A stretch of 64,000 nt of DNA, from NCBI GenBank assembly GCA_021442155.1, contig CM038228.1, positions 10,705,179-10,769,178 of the forward strand, written 5' to 3'. The stretch is from Cymbidium sinense (taxonomy: Eukaryota > Streptophyta > Magnoliopsida > Asparagales > Orchidaceae). The position numbers were made by a program, and so were the translations under genes. Below the pieces are notes generated by a model that saw nothing but the letters and a program-made list of their open reading frames with translations, searched no databases and had not been told where the DNA came from. Of the stretch, positions 12,201-24,350 are shown in pieces (positions within the stretch are counted from its first letter, which is position 1; every line of letters starts with the position of its first letter).

Positions 12201-13705
12201 ATGAGTATTTGGGATGTTTTGGTTCTATTGGTTTGAGCCAATTTGGCTTGGATTTGATTTTGGGTCATTTGGATTCATGTAGGTCAAATGGGTCAAGTTG
12301 ACCTATTTGACCCTAAATTGGCTTGGGTTATGGGTTGATTCATGTTCAATTGATTAATTGAAGATGATTGTATGATTTGGTTTGAATTAATTTAGATTTG
12401 ATTTGGATTTAGGCTAATTTGGGCTAAATGAGTCAATTGAGTTTACTTGGCCAAATTGGGTTCAATTATGGCTTTGGTCAAGTTCAACAATCAATTTGGA
12501 ATGAACTTGAGCCATTGGTTGTAATCAATTTGGGTTATATCTTGATTTGACCCAATTTGGTCTTTTAGGTCAAATTGGGTCAACTTGGGTCAAAGGGCCA
12601 ATTGGATTAGGTTTGGCTCAATTGATGGTCAAGTCATGTTCAATCAATGATCATGGGTTGGTGTGGATCAATGGTTTCAATCAATTTAGCTTTGGTTGAG
12701 ATTTAGCTAGTTTGGTTCATGTAGGTTAAGAGGGTTGACTTAGTCAAATGACCAAGTTGACTTGGTTTGACCTATTTGATGACAATTGATCAATCTAGGG
12801 TGACTAATAATCATGATAGGAGGTTTTAGTAGGCTTGGTTCAATCAAATTTGGTTCAAATAGGTCAAATTGGTCACTTTGGGTCAAATGAACCAATTGGG
12901 TTTAGTTGAGTCAATTTTGGGTTGATTTGGATTTAGTTGAGTTTATATATGGATTTAGGATTGATTTATAGCTTTGATTATAATTGATTTGGGTTCAAAT
13001 GGGGTTTGATTCATTTGAATATTTCAAGTCAAATTGGTTAGGTTAGGTTTGATTGAATTGATTTTGGGTTTGCTTCAATTGATTGTAGATTTGATTTATA
13101 TTTGGGATGATGATTAGGGATGTAATTGATTCATGAAAAAAATCAATTGGATTTGGTTTGGATGGAGTGAAATTTTGGATGATAAGTCCATGAGATTAAA
13201 TCATATGGCTTAGAATGGATTTGGATTTGGTTTTGGATTTTGGTATAGGATATTTGAATATAAGTTTCATTTATATTTAGGAAGATGATTTAAGAAATAA
13301 ATGATCCATGAGAAAATCAATTGAAATCGATTTGAATTAAAGGGGGTTTTGGCTAAGTCCATTGGATAGGTTTGGATTTGATTTGATATTTGGTTATAGG
13401 TTTCAATCATTTGGTTTGGAATTTGAATTTGGATTTGGTATGTGAATTTGGATGAATTGAATTTGAGGTTTGGTTTAGGCTAAAGAGGTAAGCATAGATT
13501 GGGTTTAGGCTATAGGGTAGGTAAGTCTCCCTAAGTCCTAAGGCATAACCTAATTCTATGATTAACCCTTTTAAGTCTCTATGCTTAGGTTAAGTGTTCA
13601 CCTAATTGCTAGAAGTGTCTTATGATTAAAGAAGTCTTAGTGTCTAGAAAACTCCTAAATCTAAGAAGAGGAGATTGAATCCTCACTCCAAAAGTGAGGT
13701 CAACA
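9292..13705 (-). mobile_element. 7-kb repeat family, copy 1 (left arm, truncated by gap)
   Basis: Reads on the minus strand from TGTTGACCTCACTTTTGGAG (13705 backwards) and aligns in inverted orientation with 15522 to about 20000. Shared landmarks are the CTAGAAGTGTCTTA/TAAGACACTTCTAG region next to the terminus, the GGTCAA-rich belt (11900-13100), a more GC-rich core with ATCAGACGG and paired CACGTGG/CCACATGG motifs (10800-11300), the TTAATTAA-rich belt (9900-10700), and GATGTCCAGACTATATA (about 9400) opposite TATTAGTCTGGACATTCC (about 19500). No protein family is recognisable in it. A 116-codon open stretch at 11543-11893 has no family features and I do not call it. Confidence 0.8.
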
Positions 13706-15266
13706 CACACTCACATTGTTAATAATTTTATGCAACCACTACCGTAACTCAATAAAAATATAAAATGAACAATAATGTTACTTTATTGTACATTTACTTG
13801 AACCTTATAAAAGTTTATAATACTTGTTATATGGAGATTTGTCATACAATCTTGGCATTTTCATCTATTCCTCATTTTCTTCCATAAAATTGTCATTCTT
13901 CTATTACATCAATTATTTTATTAAATTTTCACCCAAGTAGATAGTGTAGTAAACATCATCAAAGGCTTCTCTTATGAGAAATATATTTTATGCTAAATAT
14001 TTAATTAATTAAAAATTAGGTATAAACCTATTTACAAATAATTAAGCTAGAGATCAATTATATATTGAATTTAATGTATAAAGTTAATGAATATTTAGTT
14101 TTAAGTAGAACATGGACTGAACTAAAATGGCCTCTATTTTAGGATTTAGAGAGTAGACATCTTGAGTTGAAGCTCTTTGATACTAAGATTAATGAATTAC
14201 ATATTGTCTTGGATTTACTTGAACTAAAAACAAAATTAGGTTAATCATAAAAAGAGTGAATAGAAAGATCAACAAATAGTACAACGATCAGCTTTGTAAA
14301 GAATATATGAAGAATAAAAAACATCTTTCACATTCTTTTGACAATTTGATAATAAAATAAACAATCCAATATAAAATACATATCAAAATATAAGGTCTTT
14401 ATAAGATATAAGTAATCTAATAGAAAATAACACAAACAAAAAGACATATCATGAAATTGAAAATAACACAATACACAGAGAGTAAAATAAGCAAAATTGG
14501 GCTTCAAATATTGGCAGCATGGGCAGGTCCCTTTATATTGGCTACTCAATTTCTCATACTACATATAAAATGAGATTGCTAAGACATATATATTTTTTTT
14601 CTGAAATAATTTTGATTTTCACAAATATGTTCTTAGAAGCATGTGTTGAGAAGAGATCCCATGTCCATGGAGCTACACACATACTCACCAACATTAACAG
14701 GACTAGCAATGGGTTAATATTAGGTTACAACAAACATATGTAAGCATTAAATTTTTTATTAAGTTAAAAAATATTTAGATTTATAATTTCTTAACATACA
14801 TTATTATTTTCTTAAGGAGTATATGTCATTGAAATATATTTACAGTCAAACTTTAATAGTGAGCTCTTCAGGTGGATCTTCTCAATAGTTAGAATTAAAT
14901 CTATAGAATGTTGTAGGAAGGTAGTGGAAGGGTAGGATTTATGAGTTAGTTTTGTAGGTTTTGTTCTTTTACTTTTGATGGATCAAATATCATAGATGAA
15001 TTAATAAGAAAGTTGGTGGCTGCATTCAACCAAGAAATGGAAGCCAATATGACTACATAAATAGAAGCTAGAATGACTGCACTGCTCTGGTGATTATGAC
15101 TAGGTTAACAATCTATGGAATAGAAGGACGAAGACATAAAAAAAGATTAGTTAGAATTTGTAAGAGTATCTAGGTCTTCATGCATTGATCAACTTTGAGT
15201 TATTCAGAATTAGAATTGTTTTGTATTACTTTTAAGTTTTTGTATGTTGACTTGAAACATTACCTT
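13706..15266. other. spacer between inverted repeat arms, no gene seen
   Basis: AT-rich DNA between the two 7-kb repeat copies. It contains no coding motif I recognise and lacks similarity to the arms. Confidence 0.55.
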
Positions 15267-15330
15267 CCTCTAAGTAGGGCTATAAAAAAAGGATGTTGTT
15301 CATGAACGGCTCATGCTCAGCTCATTTTAG

Positions 15331-15334
<4 letters not shown>

Positions 15335-15363
<29 letters not shown>

Positions 15364-15396
15364 TGTATGTATGTATGTATGTATATATGTATGTAT
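15335..15396. repeat. (TATG)n microsatellite
   Basis: About fifteen TATG/GTAT tetranucleotide units, slightly interrupted, inside the left remnant of the hAT-like element. Confidence 0.95.
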
Positions 15397-18300
15397 AGAT
15401 ATATAGACACACATCATAATTGGGTGGTTAGAGCTTTTCCCATGCAAAAATGAGGCCCACATTCAAATCTTAAAGCCTTCACATTTTTTTCAAAATTTTT
15501 TTGCTTATTCGAACACGAGTCTGTTGACCTCACTTTGGGAGTGAGTTCTCAACTTCCTCATCATAGATCTAGGACTCTTGTAGACACTAAGAGCTTCTTA
15601 GTCTTAAGACACTTCTAGTGATTAGGTGAACACTTAACCTAAGCCTAGAGACTTAGAAGAGTTAACCATAGGAAGAGGTTATGTCTTAGGGATTTAAGAA
15701 GACTTGTCTACCTTATAACCTTAAACCCAATCCTTGCTTCCTCCTTCCAAATCAAACCCCAATTCAAATTCCAAATCCAATCCCAAATCAAATGATTGAA
15801 ACCCATGATTAAATTCAAATTCCAAATCCTTTCCTAAGCCCCTTGATTTTATCTTATGGACTTAGCCTTAATCAAATTCAAATCAACCCCAATTCAATTA
15901 ATTTTTTCAAGATCATAAATCCAATCTCAAATCAAATCCCAACCCAAATCATAAATCAAATCCAACTCCAAATGATTGAAACCCATGATTGAATTCAAAC
16001 TCCAAAACCCCATTCTAAGCCATATGAACCATTTTCATATGCTTAACCAAAACCTCCTTCAAAATTGGTTGATTTTTTATAAATCAATCATTACTTCATT
16101 TATATTCACAAATATAAATGAAATCTCAAACAGTCAAAATCAAACTAAATCAAACCAAACCAAGACCATTCTTAAGCCATATGGACTTACCTCCATAAGC
16201 TTAACCAAATCTCAATCCAAAATAACCCAAACTCAATTAATTTCTTTATAAATCAATCATTCCTTCATTTATATTCACAAATATAAATGAAATCTAAATT
16301 CAAACCATTCAAATCAAATCAAACCAATCAATTCCCTAGTTAAGCCCTTTTGACCTACATCCCTCAATTTGATCAAATTTGCTTCCAAATCACTCCAAAG
16401 TCAAGTTATTTTCTCATATCTTCATTTATATTCACAAATATAAATGAAATATAAATTCAAATAAGCCAAAATCAAACCTAAGCCAAATTAATCAAACCCA
16501 ATTGAACCAAAACATTCCAAATCATCATATGAACCTAACCTAAGTCTTAGTTTGACTCAATTTAACCAATTGGTCAACCCAACCCAACATAACCCTAATA
16601 AACCCATTTTGACCAAATTAAGCCAAATCACCCAAAACCACCTTATAGAACCTTGGTGGCTAACCTAACCCAAATGGACCCTAGGTCAGCTCCAAACCAA
16701 CCCAAGTCCATGTCGGACCCAACCCAAGGAAATTGACCATTGGACAAGCTCATTTGCATTAGATTCTTTCCATAAGAGGAAAAGTCCACTTTGCCTCTCC
16801 CATGACAGCCCTCCACTTGCTAAATGAGGCATTCTTAGACTCCCCTAGCCTAATCTAAGCCACCTAGCACTTGCCATGGACCAAGGGAAGCAAGCCAAGC
16901 CATTCTCTCTCATGGCTGAACCCAATGGATGCAAGGAAGGAATATCAGCACACAGTCTCCCTATATCAAGCCGTGAGACTCCTGCCATAACTTCCTCCAC
17001 TCTTGGTGTGCCACATGGAGCTGATGGCAACCCCTCCGACAACCCGATGGTGGCAAATCAGTAGATTTTTAGGGATGAATCCCGTCCATCCATCAAGTGC
17101 AATTGAAGGATATACCCCTTCAATTCGAGCTGCAAAAGACTCCATTCGCTTCATGTGAGTTCCTAAGGAGTTTTCAAAATTCTTGAGAGCCTCCTCAAGC
17201 CTCCCAGCTCCCTTGATTGACATTTCTCCTTCCCGAGCAAAGCTAAAATAGGACAACCTCCTTCCGACCAATACTCCACCTCTACTTGATCAAATACCAA
17301 TTCCTTGCACCCACACCATCCTCTTACTTTGTTGAAGCCAACAGAATCATCTTCAAGCCTACCTGATCATCGAAGACCAGAGTTCGATTGAAGTCGAGGC
17401 CCCTATGCATGGCTTCATCGACCGAGAGCTCTACACCAAATCAAACCCTAAGCTTCTCAACAGGGCTCGCCTCAACTGGGCGAAGTTACCTCCATCGATC
17501 CCACCACTGGACATTAGCTCTGGTGAGGTAATTTTGCAAAACCAAGCCTTGTATGGAAAATCATTTGGTCTTTTGTGAAGAAAATTTGAATGTCATGCAT
17601 TTTTAGCAGTTGGATGTCTGCGCCTGCCCTCCCCGAAGGTGTGAGATGGGGGCAATCTAAGCTCAGGTGAGCTCGGATCAAACGGGGAAAGATGGACAAC
17701 ATCCATCTTTCACCGCTCGCGAACAAGATGAATCATGGACCGTCCATTTTGCATGATCTAATCTAGCATTAGATTCCCTTATTCCTTTATTAAACCGCAG
17801 ATCAAATCATGGCCATCCGATCTTAGATCGGACGGTCCGCGGAGTTAGCACGTCCGCCGCAATCCGAGTCAACGGTGGATATGACAACTAAAATAGCCAA
17901 TCCCGTCATGCCACATGGAAAGCGCTCCGCGTTAGCTGCCACATGGCCCAACCGGATTAAGGCTTTAATTAGGCTTAAATAATATATTTTTAAGGCTGAA
18001 ACTTCTAAAAATGATAACTAATCCTACAAAAATCGAAAAAAATACAAACTTGGGCTCATTTTAAAGATATTTTAGTAGAATCTAAGAAAATTTGTATTAA
18101 TTAATTTTGAATAGTGACTTTGGCTCAATTAATATTTAATTAAAAATCTAATTAGCTTAATTACTCTTTAATTAGTCACTCAATTAATCTCAAATTTTCT
18201 GTGGATGTTTAGGGGATGACCTCTGCCTCCCTTATTTTTTTTAATTTTATTGGTTGCTTAATTAGGAAAATCAATTAATTAAGCCTTAATCACTCTCTTA

Positions 18301-20604
18301 ATTTAATTAGCAATAATTAATGAATGAATAGTGACTTAATTAATTATTTAAGCCTAATTACTTCTGTTGAACAGTAAGGGAGCTTAGGAAATGTTGTTGA
18401 GATATTTTTTCTAATTCATTTCCTAAGTTTTCTTTACTTTTTGAATCAAATTAATTAATGATTAAAGAAGTAATTAATTAATCCTCAAGATAAAATTAGA
18501 ACTTAAGTAATCAAATATAGAACTTAGGTATTGAGATTAAGGCCTCTTTCTTGATCTCTTTCCTTAAGTTAATTTCATTTCATTAATTGAACTTGCTTCA
18601 TGCTTAGCCAAATGGATTAATGAGCTTAATTAACTCAATCTAAAATCTATTCACATCTAATCACCTTTAATCAATTTTGGGTAGCCCTTTAGATATTTAA
18701 TAGTCTAAAGGAATTTAATGAAATTATGGTTAGCTTATATGTGTAAGAGAAACATAAAAGTAATTAATTAAATCCTTTAGGCCTAATTAACTATTAATCA
18801 TGAGCCAATTGCATTAGGCCCCATTCATTTCTTAGGAGCATTGCTAATTTACTTTTCATGTGGTTTCATATCATATTGGCTAATTATTAATTAGTTAATT
18901 AACTTAAGGTCATGTAGGTAAGGGTTAATTAATTGATTTAATTCATACCCTAACATAATTAAGACATATAATTGACCTAATTACTCTTCATTAAACTAAA
19001 TTAACTCATACTTGGGAATGGGATTAGGATTAGCAAACCTCTTTTACATTTCCTTAAATCAAATCAAGCTTGAAAATGAAATGACATTAAAGAACTTTAG
19101 TTTATTTTAAATAATCTTATTTAGTTTGATTGTCCTTGGGAGTTAATTGATTTGAATGAAATCACATGCTTGTGTTGTTTTATTTCCTTCTAATCATGCT
19201 AAATATTGTATGCCACTTGTACTCATGCATTCATGTCTTTCAAATTAATCAAATAAAAATGATTTCTTTTTGTCAAATTGCATGTGTTGATTTAAATTAA
19301 AAATATGTGTGGCTAGTATCACTATTAAATCTCAAATATATTTTCAAAAGTTTATTAATGAATGAATATACATATGTATTGTAATTTTAGTTACATATAC
19401 ATAGGAATTGCAAGTGAATATAAATTTAGTGTATGAAATAAAGTCTCTTCCTTATATTCATGTGTTGATTTGCATAAGTAAGAATGTTAACGGTATATTA
19501 GTCTGGACATTCCAGGGACGCATGACTTTAAGTAGCCCTAAGGAGGTTCCTATCTCATTCCCTTGGTAACAACATGACGCATAACTTGATTTCATTCTTA
19601 TGCATTTGGACATTAGAATCTAGATAGAGCTTTAATTCATTTACACAAAATAAATCAATCAAATCAAAATATAATTTTTGCATGGCTTTCTATTATTGTA
19701 GTTGTTTATACATCCACATGTGTCTAAGGATAACAGTATATTAGTCTGGACATTCGGACGAATGGCTTAGGGAGGTTCCTACCTCATTCCCATAGTGCAG
19801 AACAATGACGACGTACTTGCTTAAAACTTTTATACATGTGAATGTGTACTTAGCTAATGAATGAAAACCCTATTTTTTATTAAAAAGACATGCATTCATA
19901 CTTTATTTATTTGGTTGAGTTGATTAGTCATGTGATTTAAGGTTCTTTCCTTATGCTTTTGCATAAGAATTTAGATAGAGCTTTAAATTAATATGACAAA
20001 ATCATTCAACCAAATGAAATGTCAATTCCAAATGCATTTACTCACATTCATCATTTAAGTGTGCTAAGATAAAAATTGCATGTATAGCTATGTTTAGGAT
20101 TTAATCATATGCATGATATACATGATGGAAAGAAATGAACAAACATGTGTTATGTGATAGTAATTCATTCCAACTAACCTTAAGATGCATTTCTTATTGA
20201 ATGAGTTTATTTAAAGTGAACTTAAACTTGGGATTAATTAAAATATGTAATAAGTCATTCACTAAAGGGAATTGATTAATTAATTTGCTTTAGATGTGAC
20301 TTAAGGTAGGGATAAAAAAGAGTGATCCTCTCTTTTTTTTTCTCTTCATAACACTTATTTTACAGGTGTAGTTAGATTTACTTTTCCATTCTTTTAATGT
20401 AATTATCAATTAAGAATTTGGTTAAGTGTTATGGGAGTTAAGGATGAACACCAAAGGTTTGTTCTGGGTGCCATGTGATGCCTAGAAGCCTACCAAATCA
20501 AATGGAAGAAATCAAATGAAGGAATGGAGGGAGCATGAAGACTTGAAGATCCCCCATAACACTTATCATTTTGTAACTTGTAATTATTCTTTCATATACC
20601 GGGA

Positions 20605-20611
20605 TTTATAA
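20605..20611 (+). promoter_or_regulatory. putative TATA box of the 7-kb repeat
   Basis: GATTTATAAGGGTAGAGCT here is matched by GTATAAGGGTAAAGCT on the minus strand of copy 3 (near 36970-36990), in an otherwise diverged stretch. It sits about 5.1 kb into the unit, with a GC-richer region with inverted GGTACCCG/CGGGTTG motifs just downstream. This fits a U3/R boundary if the unit is an LTR. Confidence 0.45.
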
Positions 20612-21799
20612 GGGTAGAGCTCGGCTACCCATTTCTTTTTCGGGTTGTACGGCGGTACCCGACCGCACTGGCCTATTATTCTTTGACATTGAGATTATAA
20701 ATTGTTTGATGATTTGTTTATATTGTGCAATAGAAATTTCATGTATTTTCCTAGTTTCTTCATATATGATGATTTAATGTATGGCTTGGATGCGATTAGG
20801 CTCTTAAGATAAAAAAAATTTTTTACCCAACTACAACTCATAACTAAACTTCTAAAATAACTCATAACCTCACATAAAGCTTAGGCATTAAATCAAGATA
20901 ATAAAATATTTAGCAACCCCTTAGCTGGATGTTGAATGCTTAATATCATGCATATCATTTTGTATCACTCTTGCTAAGAGAGGGTTTCCATCTTTGCCAG
21001 ATAGAACAAGGGCTGAACCTTTGATGAAACACCTCTTTCGCTTTTGATTTAGCCCACAATCAACTTCATCATACATTTAAGCATATAAAATCCTATAGCC
21101 TGTGTCAAAAATGAAGAGAGTCAAAATCAAATAAAATTTGATAAGATTTGCATTAGACTAAGTCATTATTCATACCACTCATGCTCTAATCTCATAGAGA
21201 GTGGGTTTAAGGACTTTAGTTTCTTTTCTAAATAATAACAACCTAACCATCTTGCAAAAATCATAAGACTTGCCTACATTGTTTTAAAACATAGGAGGAG
21301 TTAGCTAGCTACCACGCTAGGCGGTTATAAGTCCAGGGTAGTTTACCCTCTCTTATGGAGGAAAATAATATATCCACTTTCTCCTTAGATTTAGGTCATG
21401 CTTTGGCCCTCGTTAAAGCTCCCTAGATTTAAGATCTGAGGTTGTTGTTTTCTTTTGGGGTTACAAGCATAAATCTGCACATCTTAGGCATTTTCATAAT
21501 ATTGTATTGTGGAATTATAAGTCCTAGATTTCTAATAAAATTTCAACTCAAATATATAATTCTCCTCAATTTCAAACATATAAAGCCCAACCATAGGATA
21601 ATTTGGGATGCTCACTAGGTTTCCTAGTATCATGAATATCCCCTACTCATCTCCCATCATCTTCGATAATAAGTCTTTCTTTTCGATCTATCCCATTTGA
21701 TCTTCTAAATATAACCAATTTATTGATAGTCCTATCTTTGAATTCTTTGGAGACAACAATTGTCTACTTTAATCGAGAGTATTCCTAAGGAATTCACCT

Positions 21800-22290
21800 T
21801 CCTTATGATGTAATTAACTATGGGGACTTGGCTCCATAGGGAACTTTAGAACCCAGTTTAAATAAACCCTATTTTATTCATCCATGTAAAGTAGAGAAAA
21901 ATTCTCTGGTACATTCGAAGACCCATCATGCCTTAGGAGTCCTTATTAGGTGATTAGGTCCATCGTAGGGTAGTGATTTCTATCTTTCGGGATAGTGCAC
22001 TATTCTTTGATGTCATACTCGATCACCTCAATAAGTACCTTTCTTATGATGTAATTAACTATGGGGGCTTGCCCCCCAAGCCCCCATAGGGAACTTTAGA
22101 ACTCGGTTTAAATAAACCCTACTTTATTCATCCATGTAAAGTAGGGAAAAATCTCTGGTACATTTGAAGACCCATCATGCCTTAGGAGTCCTTATTAGGT
22201 GATTAGGTCCATCGTAGGATAGTAATTTCTATCTTTCGAGATAGTGCACTATTCCTTAATGTCGTACCCGATCACCTCAATAAGTACATC
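21800..22290 (+). repeat. 241-bp tandem duplication with hairpin
   Basis: Two units with period near 241 bp (starts about 21801 and 22042), both running from CTTATGATGTAATTAACTAT to CGATCACCTCAATAAGTAC. Copy 3 has only one such unit. The second unit contains a perfect 13-bp inverted repeat, CTATGGGGGCTTG (22059-22071) and CAAGCCCCCATAG (22077-22089), with a CCCCC loop; the first unit has only an imperfect version. Confidence 0.85.
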
Positions 22291-22445
22291 CTCAAATCTG
22301 TGTGGTGTCCCACCTCCCATATACACACGCATACACATCAAACCAAAAATAAACACCATAGAGTCATATACGAGCAATATCGAGCTGAACATGAACAAGA
22401 GCTCAGCTCGCTCATGTTCGACTCGTTTACACTCCTACCTCTAAG

Positions 22446-22704
22446 GTTGTAATTTCTTAAAATGTAGAGTCTGCAATTCCTAAATTTGTTAATATTATAA
22501 TTACAGAATTCATGTTGTGAAGAAATTTATGTGAGAAAATTTATATGATACTGCTATGATTTTCATCAATCTATTTTTTTTCATTTGCTACATGTTTCTG
22601 ACAAATTTTTGCCAAAATATGAAGATAAAAGTTTTCAAAAAATGCATGATTTCTGATGTTATTATTATTATTATTATTATGGTAACTTTATGGCAAAGTT
22701 ATTG

Positions 22705-22776
<72 letters not shown>

Positions 22777-24350
22777 ATGGATTTCACAATGATCAATAAT
22801 CTTATTTGATTGCCATAAAGTGTTTCCTATGCATTCCTTCCATGAGGAATGAAATCCACTAAAAATTAAAATTTATGTTAACCTTTTTATTTTTTTCAAA
22901 AAATTTATTTAACATCTTCCTTTAATTTGCTAAAATATCAAGATTACAACTCATGGTTGACACCAATACTGAGACATGCCATCTCTAATAAGGCCAATGA
23001 TTTTCTTAAACACCATTATTCTCAATAAAATTAATACTCACTGATGACATCAATGATAATAAATTCCATGGATAGTAAGGTCCAAACTATTGATGATATC
23101 AAGGCTTATCCAAAATGTTAAACCTAATGCCCATTCACACGCTGATAAGAATGACATTTCCCATTGCTAATATAGTGATGCTCTTTATTGCTATCTATTA
23201 ACAATTAGACTAACACTCATCATCAACACCGATACTAAATTCCTTCATAAGACTAAATGCTTCCATCTACTAATGCCAATGAATGCTATTAATGTGAACA
23301 TCAATAATAAACATCGATACTAATGCAAACCTCCTCCATTGATGATATAGCTAATATCTGCTTACTATAAGCCGATGCGCCATTGTTGATGATCGAATTC
23401 ACTCTACTATTGCTCACAAGATTGATGTTCGTTGTTGATACAAAGCCAGCATCTGTTATCACTAGTAAGGACGACACTAACTATCAAGAGCAAGCAGAAT
23501 CTTAGACCAATTAATAAGCTCTCGCCAAGTCAACTCATAATTTTATCATTATATGACAGCATCATGTGTATTTATCTTTTATCGAGGTATATTATTCATT
23601 CATAGGATCATTTATCATGTATGTTTGCTAATTGAAAGTCTATAATATGACAAGGATATAAAGGCCATGTATCAAACTAAAATATTTCAATTGATTGATG
23701 ATAAATGATTGATCATAAATAATAATTCATTAGACACTTTTTTACCTTTCACTTTAAATGTTGGCTTATGGCCTTTCCACCTTGAGGCTTAACTATTAGA
23801 GTTTGTTGAAATATAAGAAAGTTTTGTAACATTTTTAGTGTAGAGAAAATAAATTTATTATTTCTGAATTGAAAATTAATTAAAATTTATTTATAAAAGA
23901 GATTTCTGTTATAAATTTTGAAAATAAAAAACATGAATATTTTCTGCAATAGATGCAAGATAAAATTAATTTTAGTTATATTTTACATACATATCACATA
24001 ATTTTATACAATTATATATTTAAGATCTAATTAATATTTCTATACAAAATATTAAAATTCTTAATATTATATAAAAATATTATTACTTTTAAAAAAAATG
24101 AAAGCATCTTTTTATGTTTAAATAAAATTTTAAAAATATAAATATCAAATTAATATTTATATACATAATGTTAAAATTTTTAATATTATATAAAAATATT
24201 ATTATTACATTTTTAAAATGAAAGCATCTTTTTATGTCTAAATAAAATGTTAAAAATATAAACATCAAATTTTATGTATTAGATATATAAATATATCAAA
24301 ATTACGTAATATATATGTAATTATTTTTATGTTAAATAAAATCTAGTTAT
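22446..24350. repeat. AT-rich intergenic DNA with microsatellite and tandem duplication
   Basis: No gene seen. It holds an ATT run at 22660-22680, a long (AT)n array at 22707-22774, a stretch at 22950-23500 full of irregularly repeated phrases such as ATTGATGATAT and AACACCGATACTAA, and a two-copy tandem repeat of about 120 bp at 24031-24270 (shared GAAAGCATCTTTTTATGT and TTAATATTATATAAAAATAT). Confidence 0.7.

Larger units (their letters stand above)
15522..22312 (+). mobile_element. 7-kb repeat family, copy 2 (full-length, giant LTR-like)
   Basis: Plus-strand copy starting TGTTGACCTCACTTTGGGAG. It shares its first 4.5 kb with copy 1 (inverted), its whole length with copy 3 (35629-42858, inverted) and its first 0.65 kb with copy 4 (50652). 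The order along the unit is A/C-rich belt (15700-16700), more GC-rich core (16750-17950), TTAATTAA belt (17950-19100), duplicated TCTGGACATTC blocks (19500 and 19740), TATA module (20605), pyrimidine-rich tail and tandem duplication (21800-22290). No gag or pol motif is seen. TG at one end, CAACA at the end of copy 3, and a TATA element about 1.7 kb from the 3' end fit an unusually long LTR; a LARD-type non-autonomous element is the alternative. The 3' boundary is uncertain by about 50 bases; a GAGTC at 15517-15521 and 22361-22365 is a candidate target duplication. Confidence 0.75.
15275..22437. mobile_element. hAT-like transposon carrying a nested 7-kb repeat
   Basis: Left end TAGGGCTATAAA (15275) and right end TTTACACTCCTA (to 22437) form imperfect terminal inverted repeats. 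They are flanked by a perfect 8-bp direct repeat CCTCTAAG (15267-15274 and 22438-22445), the target-site length of hAT elements. Subterminal sequence next to each end shares GAACGGCTCATGCTCAGCTC-like motifs facing each other (15310-15328 and 22380-22425). Copy 2 of the 7-kb repeat fills almost all of the interior, so the original hAT element was only about 0.3-0.4 kb and non-autonomous. No transposase gene is present. Confidence 0.75.

Noticed and set aside
15290..15330. GCTCATGCTCAGCTC motif as a possible hairpin RNA gene
   Set aside because: It is better explained as subterminal sequence of the hAT-like element, since the matching motif faces it at 22380-22425.
16845..17271. Overlapping open frames on both strands in the core of copy 2
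   Set aside because: They overlap on both strands with no motif and no conservation in copies 1 and 3.
22556..22777. Open frame ending in a long Ile-Tyr repeat
   Set aside because: The repeat is the (AT)n microsatellite read as codons; the upstream part has no homology.
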